Shown here piece after piece: positions 33,349 through 40,303 of a stretch of DNA of 48,493 nucleotides. Source of the DNA: Alphaproteobacteria bacterium. GTDB lineage: Bacteria; Pseudomonadota; Alphaproteobacteria; Rhizobiales; Xanthobacteraceae. The DNA is taken from assembly GCA_021325315.1 (NCBI GenBank), contig JAJPHK010000174.1, positions 1 through 48,493 on the forward strand, given 5' to 3'. The position numbers and the translations under genes were made by a program. Below the pieces are notes generated by a model that was given only the letters and a program-made list of their open reading frames with translations, was not told the DNA's origin and did not search any database. Positions within the stretch are counted from its first letter, which is position 1. Each line of letters opens with the position of its first letter.

Positions 33349-34208
33349 TGACGGACGCGCGGCCCGACGACGACGCAGCGGCGGTGTTCGAGCCGCTGCG
33401 CGCGACACTCAAGCGCGTGGCCTACCGCATGCTCGGCTCCGTCTCGGACGCAGAGGATGTGCTGCAGGAGGCCTTCATCCGCTGGATGAAGGCCGACCGC
33501 AGCGAGGTGCGCGAGCCCGAGGCGTTCCTGCGCCGCACCGTCACGCGCCTCTGTCTCGATCAGCTCAAATCCGCGCGGCGCCGGCGCGAGACCTATATCG
33601 GCCCGTGGCTTCCCGATCCCGTCGTCGAGGAGCAGGAAGAGGAAGATGTGACGCTCCCGCTGATGCTTGCGCTGGAGCGTCTTTCTCCGCTCGAGCGCGC
33701 GGCGTTTCTCCTGCACGACGTATTCGGACTCGGTTTCGAGGAAGTCGCCGCCAGTATCGGGCGCGATCCCGCCGCCTGCCGCCAGCTCGCGGCCCGCGCA
33801 CGCACGCATGTGCGCGAGGCGCGGCCGCGCTTTGCGGTCGACAAGAAGCACGGCCTCGAGCTTGCCGAAGCTTTCTTCACGGCGTCGAGGAGCGGCGACA
33901 TGAAGGCGCTTTCCGCGATGCTCGCGGCCGATGTCAGCGTGCATGCGGACGGCGGCGGCAAGCGCCCGGCGTTCCCGACGCCGATCCTGGGATTCGATGC
34001 CGTGATGAAGCTGCACGAAAAGATAGCGGTCCTGCATCGGCACAATCCGTCGAAATTCGTTCGTGCGGTGTTCATCAACGGCTTGCCCGGATTCATCACG
34101 CTCGAAGCCGACGGCGAACTCCAGACGACCGCGCTCGACATCGAGGACGGAAAGATCGCGGCGATCTATGTGGTGCGGAATCCCGACAAGCTGAGGCATC
34201 TGCATTAG
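33348..34208 (+). CDS. ECF41-family RNA polymerase sigma factor with SnoaL-like C-terminal domain
   Basis: The 286-residue product has sigma region 2 (about 14-80, LKRVAYRMLGSVSDAEDVLQEAFIRW) and region 4 (about 100-160, LERAAFLLHDVFGLGFEEVAASIGRD). The third part (about 165-286) is the SnoaL-like extension that marks ECF41. All three signature motifs are present: WLPDP at 87-91, DGGGK at 201-205 and NPDKL at 278-282. There is no anti-sigma gene, as expected, because the C-terminal extension controls activity. The gene overlaps the AhpD-like gene by one base and sits behind an ECF41 promoter. This is one of the best supported calls in the window. Confidence 0.95.
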   Translation: MTDARPDDDAAAVFEPLRATLKRVAYRMLGSVSDAEDVLQEAFIRWMKADRSEVREPEAFLRRTVTRLCLDQLKSARRRRETYIGPWLPDPVVEEQEEEDVTLPLMLALERLSPLERAAFLLHDVFGLGFEEVAASIGRDPAACRQLAARARTHVREARPRFAVDKKHGLELAEAFFTASRSGDMKALSAMLAADVSVHADGGGKRPAFPTPILGFDAVMKLHEKIAVLHRHNPSKFVRAVFINGLPGFITLEADGELQTTALDIEDGKIAAIYVVRNPDKLRHLH

Positions 34209-34259
34209 GGGGCGCGCAGCTCGGGAGGAGTGAAGCGGAACGCGAGCTACAAACCTCCT

Positions 34260-34295
34260 TTGTCATTACCGGCCGTCGCGGCCCGGTGATGACAA
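34260..34295. repeat. Interspersed hairpin element (TTGTCATTACCGG type)
   Basis: TTGTCATTACCGG (34260-34272) pairs with CCGGTGATGACAA (34283-34295), with one G-T pair. A related left arm occurs at 35556-35570 (TCGTCATTATCGGG) with similar flanking bases (ACAAACCTCC and ACCAAACTTC). So this is another dispersed repeat family. Confidence 0.6.
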
Positions 34296-34441
34296 TGAGG
34301 GCGTGGTTCCACGACCACAAGCGGTTCCATGTTCACAATATGACCTCGGTCTGTGCACGCTCGCGCCAGATCGCCGCCGGATTCGATCAACAAGACACGC
34401 AGCAAGACGGGGAAGGGCCCAACGATAGAGTGGAGCACTTC

Positions 34442-35200
34442 ATGCGTACCTGCGTCATTGCGGCGGCCGTCATCGCTTTCACCCAGCCGGCGCTCGCGGC
34501 GAAGTCTTACAATAAAAAATCACACCATCACGTTTCTCGTCTTTCGCATCATCATTATCACGCGGCGAGGGGGCACCATTACTCTGCGAAGGGTCACTAC
34601 GCACGGGCGGCGTCGCGGCACGCACCGGACGGCTACGCCAGGCAGCAAGCTTTTGCACGCGGGAACGCGGCCGGCGAGTCTTCTTTTGGCAATCCGTTTT
34701 TCCCGAACTGGACTCAGCAGCAGGCCTGGACGTTTCCCGGTTGGGCGCCGCAGGCCGCACCGTTCGGCGAACGCGCGCCGCGGTCGCGCAACGCGCATGC
34801 GCACGACGGCGCGTTTGATGCCGCGATCGCGCGGCACGCCGCGGCGAACGGACTGCCGGTCGAGCTCGTGCATCGCGTGGTGAAGCGCGAGAGCGGCTAC
34901 AATCCGCGTGCGCAGAACCGCGGCGCCCTCGGCCTGATGCAGATCAAGTATCAGACCGCGCGCGGCGTCGGCTACACCGGCTCGCCGTCCGGCCTGATGG
35001 ATCCCGAAACCAACCTCACTTATGCGACGCGCTATCTCGCGGGCGCCTACCGCGCGGCAGGCGGCAATCAGAACCGCGCCGTGGCGCTCTATGCGAGCGG
35101 CTACTATAGGCGCGGCGCGCCGCACGAGACGCGTGTGGCCTCGACGACGCCCTGGCAAATGTGGACGACGCCGTGGCAAACGCAGATGCTGCGGCAGTAG
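34442..35200 (+). CDS. Lytic transglycosylase (SLT domain) with His-rich N-terminal region
   Basis: The 252-residue precursor starts with a signal peptide (MRTCVIAAAVIAFTQPALA). A histidine-rich low-complexity region follows (residues 27-60, HHH, HHHYH, HHYSAKGHY), then a Gln/Phe/Pro-rich linker. A C-terminal SLT domain carries the catalytic glutamate E150 in VKRESGYNP, followed by GALGLMQIKYQTARGVG and the LTYATRYLAGAYRAAGG helix. It cleaves peptidoglycan glycan strands in the periplasm and may bind metal through its His region. The frame is open far upstream (to 33605), but that part overlaps the ECF41 gene; ATG 34442 with GGAG upstream is the logical start. No secretion-system genes are nearby. 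Confidence 0.87.
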   Translation: MRTCVIAAAVIAFTQPALAAKSYNKKSHHHVSRLSHHHYHAARGHHYSAKGHYARAASRHAPDGYARQQAFARGNAAGESSFGNPFFPNWTQQQAWTFPGWAPQAAPFGERAPRSRNAHAHDGAFDAAIARHAAANGLPVELVHRVVKRESGYNPRAQNRGALGLMQIKYQTARGVGYTGSPSGLMDPETNLTYATRYLAGAYRAAGGNQNRAVALYASGYYRRGAPHETRVASTTPWQMWTTPWQTQMLRQ

Positions 35201-35224
35201 TAGAAGCGGCCGCCGCGCTGCACT

Positions 35225-35288
35225 CACACCCTTCATCCCTCCCTCGCTTGCGGGGGAGGGAAGCGAGCGTAGCGTGCGGGTGGGGGAA
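35225..35288. repeat. REP-like palindromic element, copy 3
   Basis: CACACCCTTCATCCCTCCCT, a GCTTGC turn, then GGGGGAGGGAAGCGAGCGT and GCGGGTGGGGGA. It differs from copy 1 at a few positions with the stems preserved, a sign of maintained base pairing. Confidence 0.75.
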
Positions 35289-35389
35289 GACGGAATTGCG
35301 CCGGTATCGGACCATCCGCGAATCTTATCCCGAGTTTCGCTTAGCTCCAGCCGGGCTACGAGCTGAGGCATTGCGTTAGCTTCTCCGTT

Positions 35390-35470
35390 CGTCATGCCCG
35401 CACTCGTTGCGGGCATCCACGCTTTTGCTGCCGCGAGGCTTTCAAGGCGTGAATGCCCCTGGACATGACG
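35390..35470. repeat. Interspersed palindromic unit (CGTCATGCCCGC type)
   Basis: Begins CGTCATGCCCGC, with GCCCGCactcgttGCGGGC as an inner hairpin, and ends GGACATGACG, whose CATGACG mirrors the start. This unit resembles the dispersed repeats common in Bradyrhizobiaceae-type genomes. Copies elsewhere cannot be checked here. Confidence 0.65.
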
Positions 35471-35502
35471 CTATTGCAGGCCGTTTCACTGCTCGTACGA
35501 TA

Positions 35503-35533
35503 AACCCGGATTGCGCTGCGCTTCATCCGGGTT
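35503..35533. repeat. AACCCGGAT/ATCCGGGTT hairpin element
   Basis: AACCCGGAT (35503-35511) and ATCCGGGTT (35525-35533) form a perfect 9-base-pair stem around GCGCTGCGCTTC. It looks like a distinct dispersed repeat adjoining the previous one. Confidence 0.65.
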
Positions 35534-35616
35534 ACGAGTTGATACCAAACTTCTTTCGTCATTATCGGGCCGCCGCAAGCCTTTGCTTCTCGTGGCTTGA
35601 GATTCAAACTGACGCC

Positions 35617-35653
35617 TTGACTCCTATTCTATCTATAGGTAGGTAGATAGATC
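35617..35653 (+). promoter_or_regulatory. Promoter with overlapping dyad before the RAMA gene
   Basis: A -35-like TTGACT (35617-35622) is followed 17 bases later by TAGGTA (35640-35645). Overlapping it, CTATCTA (about 35629-35635) and TAGATAG (35644-35650) form an inverted repeat with an eight-base centre made of further TAGG/TAGG units. The RAMA-protein start is 24 bases downstream, behind AGAGGAGCTAGG. Binding of a repressor at this site would block transcription. Confidence 0.45.
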
Positions 35654-35673
35654 AAGAAAAGAGGAGCTAGGCT

Positions 35674-36105
35674 ATGCGTTCAATTCAGATTTCGGCCGAT
35701 GTATTCGCTGCCATTTGGTCTGCCCGGAAGCCGGGCCAGGACACCGAAGACGCCATTCTTCGAGGCGTCTTCAAGCTGCCCGAGACACAGGCCCAGCCCG
35801 AGCGCGACATGATAACAACCTTCGGCTTTCATGATCCCCGGTACGGCGTAAAGCTCGATCCCGGCTTCACGATCATGCGTACTTACAAAGGCAAGCACTA
35901 CACAGCGAAGGCGCTGAACGGATTTTGGCTCAGCAGCGCAGATGGCAAGATGTACGCCACTCTTAACGAGCTCAACAAGTCTATTGGTATTGAAGGAGCG
36001 GAGAACGCTTGGAAGGCATGGCAATACACTGAGCCAAACAGCTTGCGACGGCGTCCTTTATCTGACTTGCGTGATCAAAACACCATCCTTCGCCGGAGAA
36101 TCTGA
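35674..36105 (+). CDS. RAMA-domain protein (RHH-like N-terminus)
   Basis: The 143-residue product has an N-terminal segment MRSIQISADVFAAIWSARKP that looks like a ribbon-helix-helix/SeqA-N-type oligomerisation region (about 1-35). A RAMA-like domain (restriction enzyme adenine methylase associated) follows at about 64-118: YKGKHYTAKALNGFWLSSAD, then GKMYATLNELNKSIGIEGAE and the W113/W116 pair. RAMA domains are thought to bind DNA, possibly with modified bases. No methylase or nuclease domain is present in this protein, but the next gene codes for an HNH-like protein 13 bases later. Base composition is lower in GC than the neighbours, and third positions are less strict. Function inferred; the RAMA call is by motif, not by profile search. 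Confidence 0.7.
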   Translation: MRSIQISADVFAAIWSARKPGQDTEDAILRGVFKLPETQAQPERDMITTFGFHDPRYGVKLDPGFTIMRTYKGKHYTAKALNGFWLSSADGKMYATLNELNKSIGIEGAENAWKAWQYTEPNSLRRRPLSDLRDQNTILRRRI

Positions 36106-36118
36106 TAGGCGCGACCGC

Positions 36119-36826
36119 ATGGCGAAGAAACTCGGACCCGGTAAGTGCGTCCACTGCCTGAAGGATGTGGAAGAGCGCAACTCAGACCACGTCTTTCCGG
36201 AGTCATGGTATCCCGATTCGACGCCACTTGATCTTGAGAAGTGGCAGATACCCAGTTGCATCTCTTGCAATGAGGCTTACGGTCGGCTTGAGCAAGACTT
36301 TCTGGTGAGGGTTGGGCTTTGTCTTGATCCTCACGACCCTGCGTCAAAAAGTATTGTCGAGAAGGCAGTCCGCTCACTAAAACCCGCCGCGGCTCGCAAC
36401 GCACGCGACGCACAGCACCGTTTGGGCAAAGGGAAGCGTATTCTCGCGCAGGCACTACACGGTGACAAAATTCCGGATCATGGTGTCTTCCTTGGACTTG
36501 ACGACCGCTGGGCCGACATTCCTAGCGAGCGTACCGCTATCCTCATTCCAAAGCAGAGCTTCGAGCGGATTACCGAGAAAATCGTGCGCGGCATTTTCTA
36601 CATAGAGGATGGTATCTTCATCGAGCCGCCCTACATCATAGACTTTTTCGCGTCGGCCGAGGACGATAACTCTCCGTGGCAACAGGCTCTCGAGAGATGG
36701 GGCAAAGTCTATGAGCGGCCGCCCGGCATTGTGGTGCGTCGTGCAGTTGCCGAAGACCGTGTGAGTTCGATTTTCGAGATGACGTTCTGGAAGCAGTTCA
36801 AGACGTACGCCGCTGTCAGCCGCTAA
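36119..36826 (+). CDS. HNH-endonuclease-like zinc protein
   Basis: The 235-residue product has an HNH/zinc-type core at residues 10-52: C10-x2-C13 (CVHCLK), then D23-H24-V (NSDHVFPESW), then C47-x2-C50-N51 (PSCISCNEAYG). This is the pattern of a treble-clef HNH nuclease with two CxxC zinc pairs; the DH pair suits the catalytic histidine position. The rest (about 60-235) is an unknown domain with RSLKPAAARNARDAQHRLGK and a C-terminal YERPPGIVVRRAVAEDRVSS segment. Start ATG 36119 lies 13 bases after the RAMA stop, with a weak AGGCG site, so coupled translation is likely. Less GC-rich than neighbours. Nuclease activity is inferred from motifs only. Confidence 0.7.
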   Translation: MAKKLGPGKCVHCLKDVEERNSDHVFPESWYPDSTPLDLEKWQIPSCISCNEAYGRLEQDFLVRVGLCLDPHDPASKSIVEKAVRSLKPAAARNARDAQHRLGKGKRILAQALHGDKIPDHGVFLGLDDRWADIPSERTAILIPKQSFERITEKIVRGIFYIEDGIFIEPPYIIDFFASAEDDNSPWQQALERWGKVYERPPGIVVRRAVAEDRVSSIFEMTFWKQFKTYAAVSR

Positions 36827-36842
36827 GAAACGATAGGCGGCT
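36818..36842. terminator. Inverted repeat between convergent genes
   Basis: AGCCGC (36818-36823) and GCGGCT (36837-36842) form a perfect 6-base-pair stem across the HNH stop codon. The polyferredoxin gene on the minus strand ends at 36855. A short T-rich TTGCGTTT follows on the plus strand. Likely terminator for the cassette, with moderate strength. Confidence 0.4.
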
Positions 36843-36854
36843 TTGCGTTTCGGC

Positions 36855-38903
36855 CTACCCCTTCGGCTCCTGCTCCTCCCGCTCGCGCAGATAATCCTCC
36901 GTCGTCCGCAGCTTCGGGCGTTGCGGCGCGCCGTAGGGATCGAACGAGTTGTTGGTGACCGCCGCCACGCGGCAGTCGTCGCACATCTTGAGCATCTCGA
37001 GCCGCTGCGGCGCGTCCTTGTACATCCAGTGCTTGCCTTCGAGCTTCGCGATGATCCGCTCAATCGTGCTTTTCGTGCCGAAAGGCTTGCCGCAGCTGAT
37101 GCAATGGAACGGCTCTTCTTCCTTGAGCATGCGCGCGGGCGCGGTCGTTGCGCGGAAGTCGAGCTGCGGCACGAGGCTGATGACTTTCTCGGGGCATGTC
37201 GCTTGGCAGAGCCCGCATTGCACGCAGGCCGCTTCCGAAAATTTCAGCATCGGCTTGTCGGGATTGTCGCCGAGCGCGCCGGTGGGGCAGGCGCCGACGC
37301 AGGAAAGGCAGAGTGTGCAGCCCTCGACGTTGATCTCGACCTTGCCGAAGGGCGCGTCTTTCGGGAGCGCGATCACGTCGATAGGCGCGGGCGCGACGCG
37401 CTGCAATTCGCGCAATGCGAGGAGCTTCATGTCGCGCGTCTTCCCGACCGGCAGGAAGCTCGCAGGCTCCTTCACATAGTCGCGCGCATCTAACGCACGC
37501 AGCTCGCGGCCGAGCACGTCCGGGTCGTCGGTAGAGATAACGCCCACGCATTCCTCGCCGAAGCCGAGCCCGGCGAGAATGATTTTCGCAAGTTCGATAT
37601 TGTTCGTGAGCCCCGTGATGTCGTGGCGCGGTTTGTCGCGTGTGAGCACGCGGAGCGCCGATGCGCCATAGGCAAAGACGGCGGCAAAGGTTTCGATCGC
37701 GACTTGCGTGATTTCGTTGACGGAGACCGGAATGACATTCGCGGGGAGGCCCTCGCCGTGGCGCGCAAGCGCGTCGATCAGCGGGTCGCCATGTTCCGCG
37801 TCGTGCAGGAGCAGGACCGGCTTTTCGCCGCCCGCTTCGCGATAGACTAAGAGCAGCGTGCGCAATTTCTGCATCAAGGAGTCGGCGGGCGGCAGCGCAT
37901 AGGCGGCGGCACCCGTCGGGCAGGCGCCGGCGCAGGCGCCGCAGCCGGCGCAGATGTGCTCGTCGATTTTGACGTGATTGCCGTTCGGCGTGATCGCGCC
38001 CGTGGGGCAAAGATCGAGGCAGCGGTGGCAGCCAACGATGCGCGAGCGCGAATGCGCGCAAAGATGTTCGGTAAAGGTGATGTAGCGCGGCTTGTCGAAG
38101 GTGCCGACGAGGCCATGCGCCTTCAGCACGGCGTGGAGGACAGTGGACGGATCGCCGGGATCGGCGCGGAGATAGCCGTCGCGGAGGTCAGCGGCGGGAA
38201 AGAGCGGCGTGCCGCCGGAAAGATCGAGGATGAGGTCGCATTTCGACACCGCGCCGTCGCGCGCGTTCTCGAATTTGAGCGCGTCGCGCGAGGAAGGCGC
38301 GGGCAGCGCGTAATCGTCAACGGTGAGCTCGAACGCGCCGAGCCAGCCCTTGGCGTTCTTGATCGTTCCCTGCGCGATCGGGAATTCGGTCGCGTGGGGC
38401 GGAAGGATGTCCTTCGGCTTCGACAGGAGCACTGTGACGTCGAGGCGATCTTTCAGGAGATTTCCCGCCTCGATCGCGCGCTCGTCTCGGCCGTAGACGA
38501 GGATGACGCCGTCGCTGTTCAGCGTCACAAGCGGCGTCTCGGGCAGGGGCTCCGCGGCAGCGGCCAAGAGCGCCGCCATTTTCGGGCCGGCTTCCTTCGC
38601 GTCCTTCGACCAGCCGGCGGTTTCGCGGATATTGGTGAAATTCACGTCGGAAATTTCCGATCCATCGGGAATTTCATCGGCAATTTCGGAGGCGACTTCC
38701 GAAAAGAGTACCGCTTCCTGCGTGCAGCCGACGGTGATGGGCTCGCCTGTTTCGACCGCCTCCTTGAAACGCTCGATCTCGGCGCGGCAGAGCTGGTTCG
38801 CGGTCTCAATGTCGCCGCCGTGGCAACCCTTTGCGATAGCGTCTTTATCGAGCGGCATGGTGCGCTCGCAGGAACAGACGAAAACCTTACGCTTAGACGC
38901 CAT
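36855..38903 (-). CDS. Polyferredoxin-type 4Fe-4S protein of the FDH locus
   Basis: The 682-residue cytoplasmic product opens with VFVCSCERTMPLD and several further cysteines. A central CAHSRSRIVGCHRCLDLCP and CAGCGACAGACPTG pair gives two ferredoxin-type clusters. A second pair lies at about 525-580 (CTLCLSCVGACP and CVQCGLCQATCP). A C-terminal CISCGKPF and MCDDCR pair could bind zinc or a further cluster. The protein thus carries at least four 4Fe-4S clusters and would relay electrons. Start ATG 38903 follows GGGAG; upstream frame to 39044 is not supported. It diverges from the ligase-like gene and its leader holds a large inverted repeat. Conserved association with FDH accessory genes in Rhizobiales is known; the precise partner is not. 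Confidence 0.88.
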   Translation of the reverse strand: MASKRKVFVCSCERTMPLDKDAIAKGCHGGDIETANQLCRAEIERFKEAVETGEPITVGCTQEAVLFSEVASEIADEIPDGSEISDVNFTNIRETAGWSKDAKEAGPKMAALLAAAAEPLPETPLVTLNSDGVILVYGRDERAIEAGNLLKDRLDVTVLLSKPKDILPPHATEFPIAQGTIKNAKGWLGAFELTVDDYALPAPSSRDALKFENARDGAVSKCDLILDLSGGTPLFPAADLRDGYLRADPGDPSTVLHAVLKAHGLVGTFDKPRYITFTEHLCAHSRSRIVGCHRCLDLCPTGAITPNGNHVKIDEHICAGCGACAGACPTGAAAYALPPADSLMQKLRTLLLVYREAGGEKPVLLLHDAEHGDPLIDALARHGEGLPANVIPVSVNEITQVAIETFAAVFAYGASALRVLTRDKPRHDITGLTNNIELAKIILAGLGFGEECVGVISTDDPDVLGRELRALDARDYVKEPASFLPVGKTRDMKLLALRELQRVAPAPIDVIALPKDAPFGKVEINVEGCTLCLSCVGACPTGALGDNPDKPMLKFSEAACVQCGLCQATCPEKVISLVPQLDFRATTAPARMLKEEEPFHCISCGKPFGTKSTIERIIAKLEGKHWMYKDAPQRLEMLKMCDDCRVAAVTNNSFDPYGAPQRPKLRTTEDYLREREEQEPKG

Positions 38904-38913
38904 CCGAAACTCC

Positions 38914-38950
38914 CGATCGGCAAGGCCCTGGTTGGCGGCCTGGCCGATCG
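38914..38950. promoter_or_regulatory. Large inverted repeat in the polyferredoxin leader
   Basis: CGATCGGCAAGGCC (38914-38927) pairs with GGCCTGGCCGATCG (38937-38950): 14-base arms, one mismatch, 9-base spacer. It abuts the GGGAG ribosome site of the minus-strand polyferredoxin gene. It could be a regulator site for the divergent genes or an RNA stem controlling translation. Confidence 0.6.
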
Positions 38951-38960
38951 TGGAATAGGC

Positions 38961-38970
38961 TATAATTATA
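38961..38970. promoter_or_regulatory. Symmetric -10-like element TATAATTATA
   Basis: TATAATTATA is a perfect palindrome that offers a consensus -10 on both strands, midway between the divergent polyferredoxin and ligase-like genes. No good -35 is found at 17 bases on either side, so an activator-dependent promoter is possible. Confidence 0.45.
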
Positions 38971-39014
38971 ATGATTTCAAAGTAAGCCCCGTTCAGCCAG
39001 GTGCAGTCTGATCG

Positions 39015-39773
39015 ATGCCGACCGAAGTAAAACACCGCATCCACGACCTCTACAGCGAGGATTTGCAGCTTCCGCCGCCCTATCGGCTCCTGCCGCTCAG
39101 GGAGGCGAGCCGCGCCTTCGACTACGCAAAGGCAGTAGCTGCGAAGGAGGGAGCAGGTACGTTAATTTGGGTCGGCCGCTTTGATCTCGTCGAATTCGCG
39201 CTCGTGCTCGAGCCCGACGAACCGCTCGCCGGTGCGCGCCGCGCAATCTATGCGGGAATGAACGCGCTCGCCGACACGCTCGCGGTGCACGCAGCACCCA
39301 GCACGCCGATCTCGATCGAATGGCCCGATGCTCTGTTTGTGAGCGGCGGCTTGCTCGGCGGCGGACGACTCGCCTGGCCGAAGAACGCCGCCGAGAACGA
39401 GCGCCCCGACTGGATCGTGTTCGGCGCGACGCTCCGTGCCGCGATGAACCTCATGGATCCCGGCATCAAACCGCACCTCACTGGGCTGGAAGAGGAAGGC
39501 TTCGCCGAACTCGGGCCGGGCCGCGTCGTCGAAACTTTCGCACGCCACTTCATGGTGACGATCGACGCCTGGCAGGAAGAAGGCTTCACGCCGATCGCGG
39601 AGAATTATCTGCGGCGGCTTCCTGCGGAAGCGGGCGTCGAGCGCACGATTGACGGCGTGGGCGACCTTCTCACGCGAAAAAAGGGAAGTACTGCGATCAC
39701 GAAGAAAAAACTCATACACGCGCTGGCGCGGCCGTCGTGGATGGATCCCGAATCGGGTGAAATGCTGTCATGA
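39015..39773 (+). CDS. Biotin/lipoate A/B protein ligase-like protein
   Basis: The 252-residue product resembles the BPL_LplA_LipB group of the Rhizobiales FDH accessory block. The segment SIEWPDALFVSGGLLGGGRLAWP at about 96-118 is the counterpart of the biotin-ligase ligand loop, preceded by the hydrophobic YAGMNALADTLAVHAAP helix. A lysine-rich TRKKGSTAITKKKL stretch lies near the C-terminus. Classical biotin ligase residues are partly altered, so a true ligase activity cannot be claimed. It is the first gene of a translationally coupled series on the plus strand: the next ATG overlaps its stop by four bases. A role in FDH biogenesis is inferred from context. ATG 39015 has weak upstream purines (GTCTGATCG). 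Confidence 0.75.
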   Translation: MPTEVKHRIHDLYSEDLQLPPPYRLLPLREASRAFDYAKAVAAKEGAGTLIWVGRFDLVEFALVLEPDEPLAGARRAIYAGMNALADTLAVHAAPSTPISIEWPDALFVSGGLLGGGRLAWPKNAAENERPDWIVFGATLRAAMNLMDPGIKPHLTGLEEEGFAELGPGRVVETFARHFMVTIDAWQEEGFTPIAENYLRRLPAEAGVERTIDGVGDLLTRKKGSTAITKKKLIHALARPSWMDPESGEMLS

Positions 39774-40303
39774 AGCTCTTGCGCACGATCCGGCTCGATC
39801 CCTCCGACACTATCGTGTTTGAACGCGCGGCGAAGCCCGGCGAGTGGGCCGTATCCGGCGCATTTTGCTTCTGGAATGTTGACGCCGAAAAACTCGAAGG
39901 AAAACCCCGTGTCGCCTTCCGGAGCGGTCTTCTCGGTGTCGCGTCGCTCGGCTGGTCGACGCTCGCGCAGATCGTCGAAGCGAAGGAATCCGATCGCGAG
40001 GCATTGATCGAGATGCTCGCGGCGCAGCTCGTCCGCCATTTCGGCGCGCCGGATCTCGCGGCTGCGCGGAAAGCGGCGGCTGAGGAAGCGGCTTTCGCGG
40101 AATCCCTGTGCATTCATCCGGCGGATACGCTGATTGCCGTGCGCCGGACTTTCGAGCAAGGCGAAATCCGCGAGGCTTTCCGCTCGCTGCAGCCGCGCGA
40201 AAAATCGAGGCTGCCGAAGGTCTTTTCCTTCCTGGAGGTCGAGGGCGAGGACGAAACGCCGGCCGAGAAAGTCGATCTCATCGGACTTGCGAGGCAGAAA
40301 TGA
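39770..40303 (+). CDS. DUF6505-type protein of the FDH accessory block
   Basis: The 177-residue product contains LRTIRLDPSDTIVFERAAKPGEWAVSGAFCFWN near its start, and a FRSGLLGVASLGWSTLAQIVEA segment. No catalytic motif is seen. It begins at ATG 39770 overlapping the ligase stop, and its own stop overlaps the next ATG, so translation is coupled. I recognise the family by gene order in Rhizobiales FDH loci and by the sequence feel rather than by a search. Function unknown. Confidence 0.68.
   Translation: MKLLRTIRLDPSDTIVFERAAKPGEWAVSGAFCFWNVDAEKLEGKPRVAFRSGLLGVASLGWSTLAQIVEAKESDREALIEMLAAQLVRHFGAPDLAAARKAAAEEAAFAESLCIHPADTLIAVRRTFEQGEIREAFRSLQPREKSRLPKVFSFLEVEGEDETPAEKVDLIGLARQK

Larger units (their letters stand above)
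35201..35673. other. Repeat-rich spacer before the RAMA/HNH cassette
   Basis: These 473 bases contain no plausible gene but at least four repeat elements: a REP-like copy (35225-35288), a CGTCATGCCCG...CATGACG palindromic unit (35390-35470), a CCCGGAT hairpin (35503-35533) and a remnant of the 34260 element (about 35540-35575). It ends in a dyad and promoter in front of the RAMA gene. Such a pile-up is typical of an insertion-tolerant site. Confidence 0.75.

Noticed and set aside
33605-34441. Upstream extension of the lytic transglycosylase frame
   Set aside because: It overlaps the ECF41 gene in another frame and has shadow-like composition; the signal peptide begins at 34442.
31248-35288. 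CRISPR array from repeated GC-rich units
   Set aside because: Units are kilobases apart, differ in length and are palindromic REP-like elements; no regular spacers.
35407-35646. Frames across the repeat-rich spacer
   Set aside because: They run through dispersed palindromic repeats, which are open by chance.
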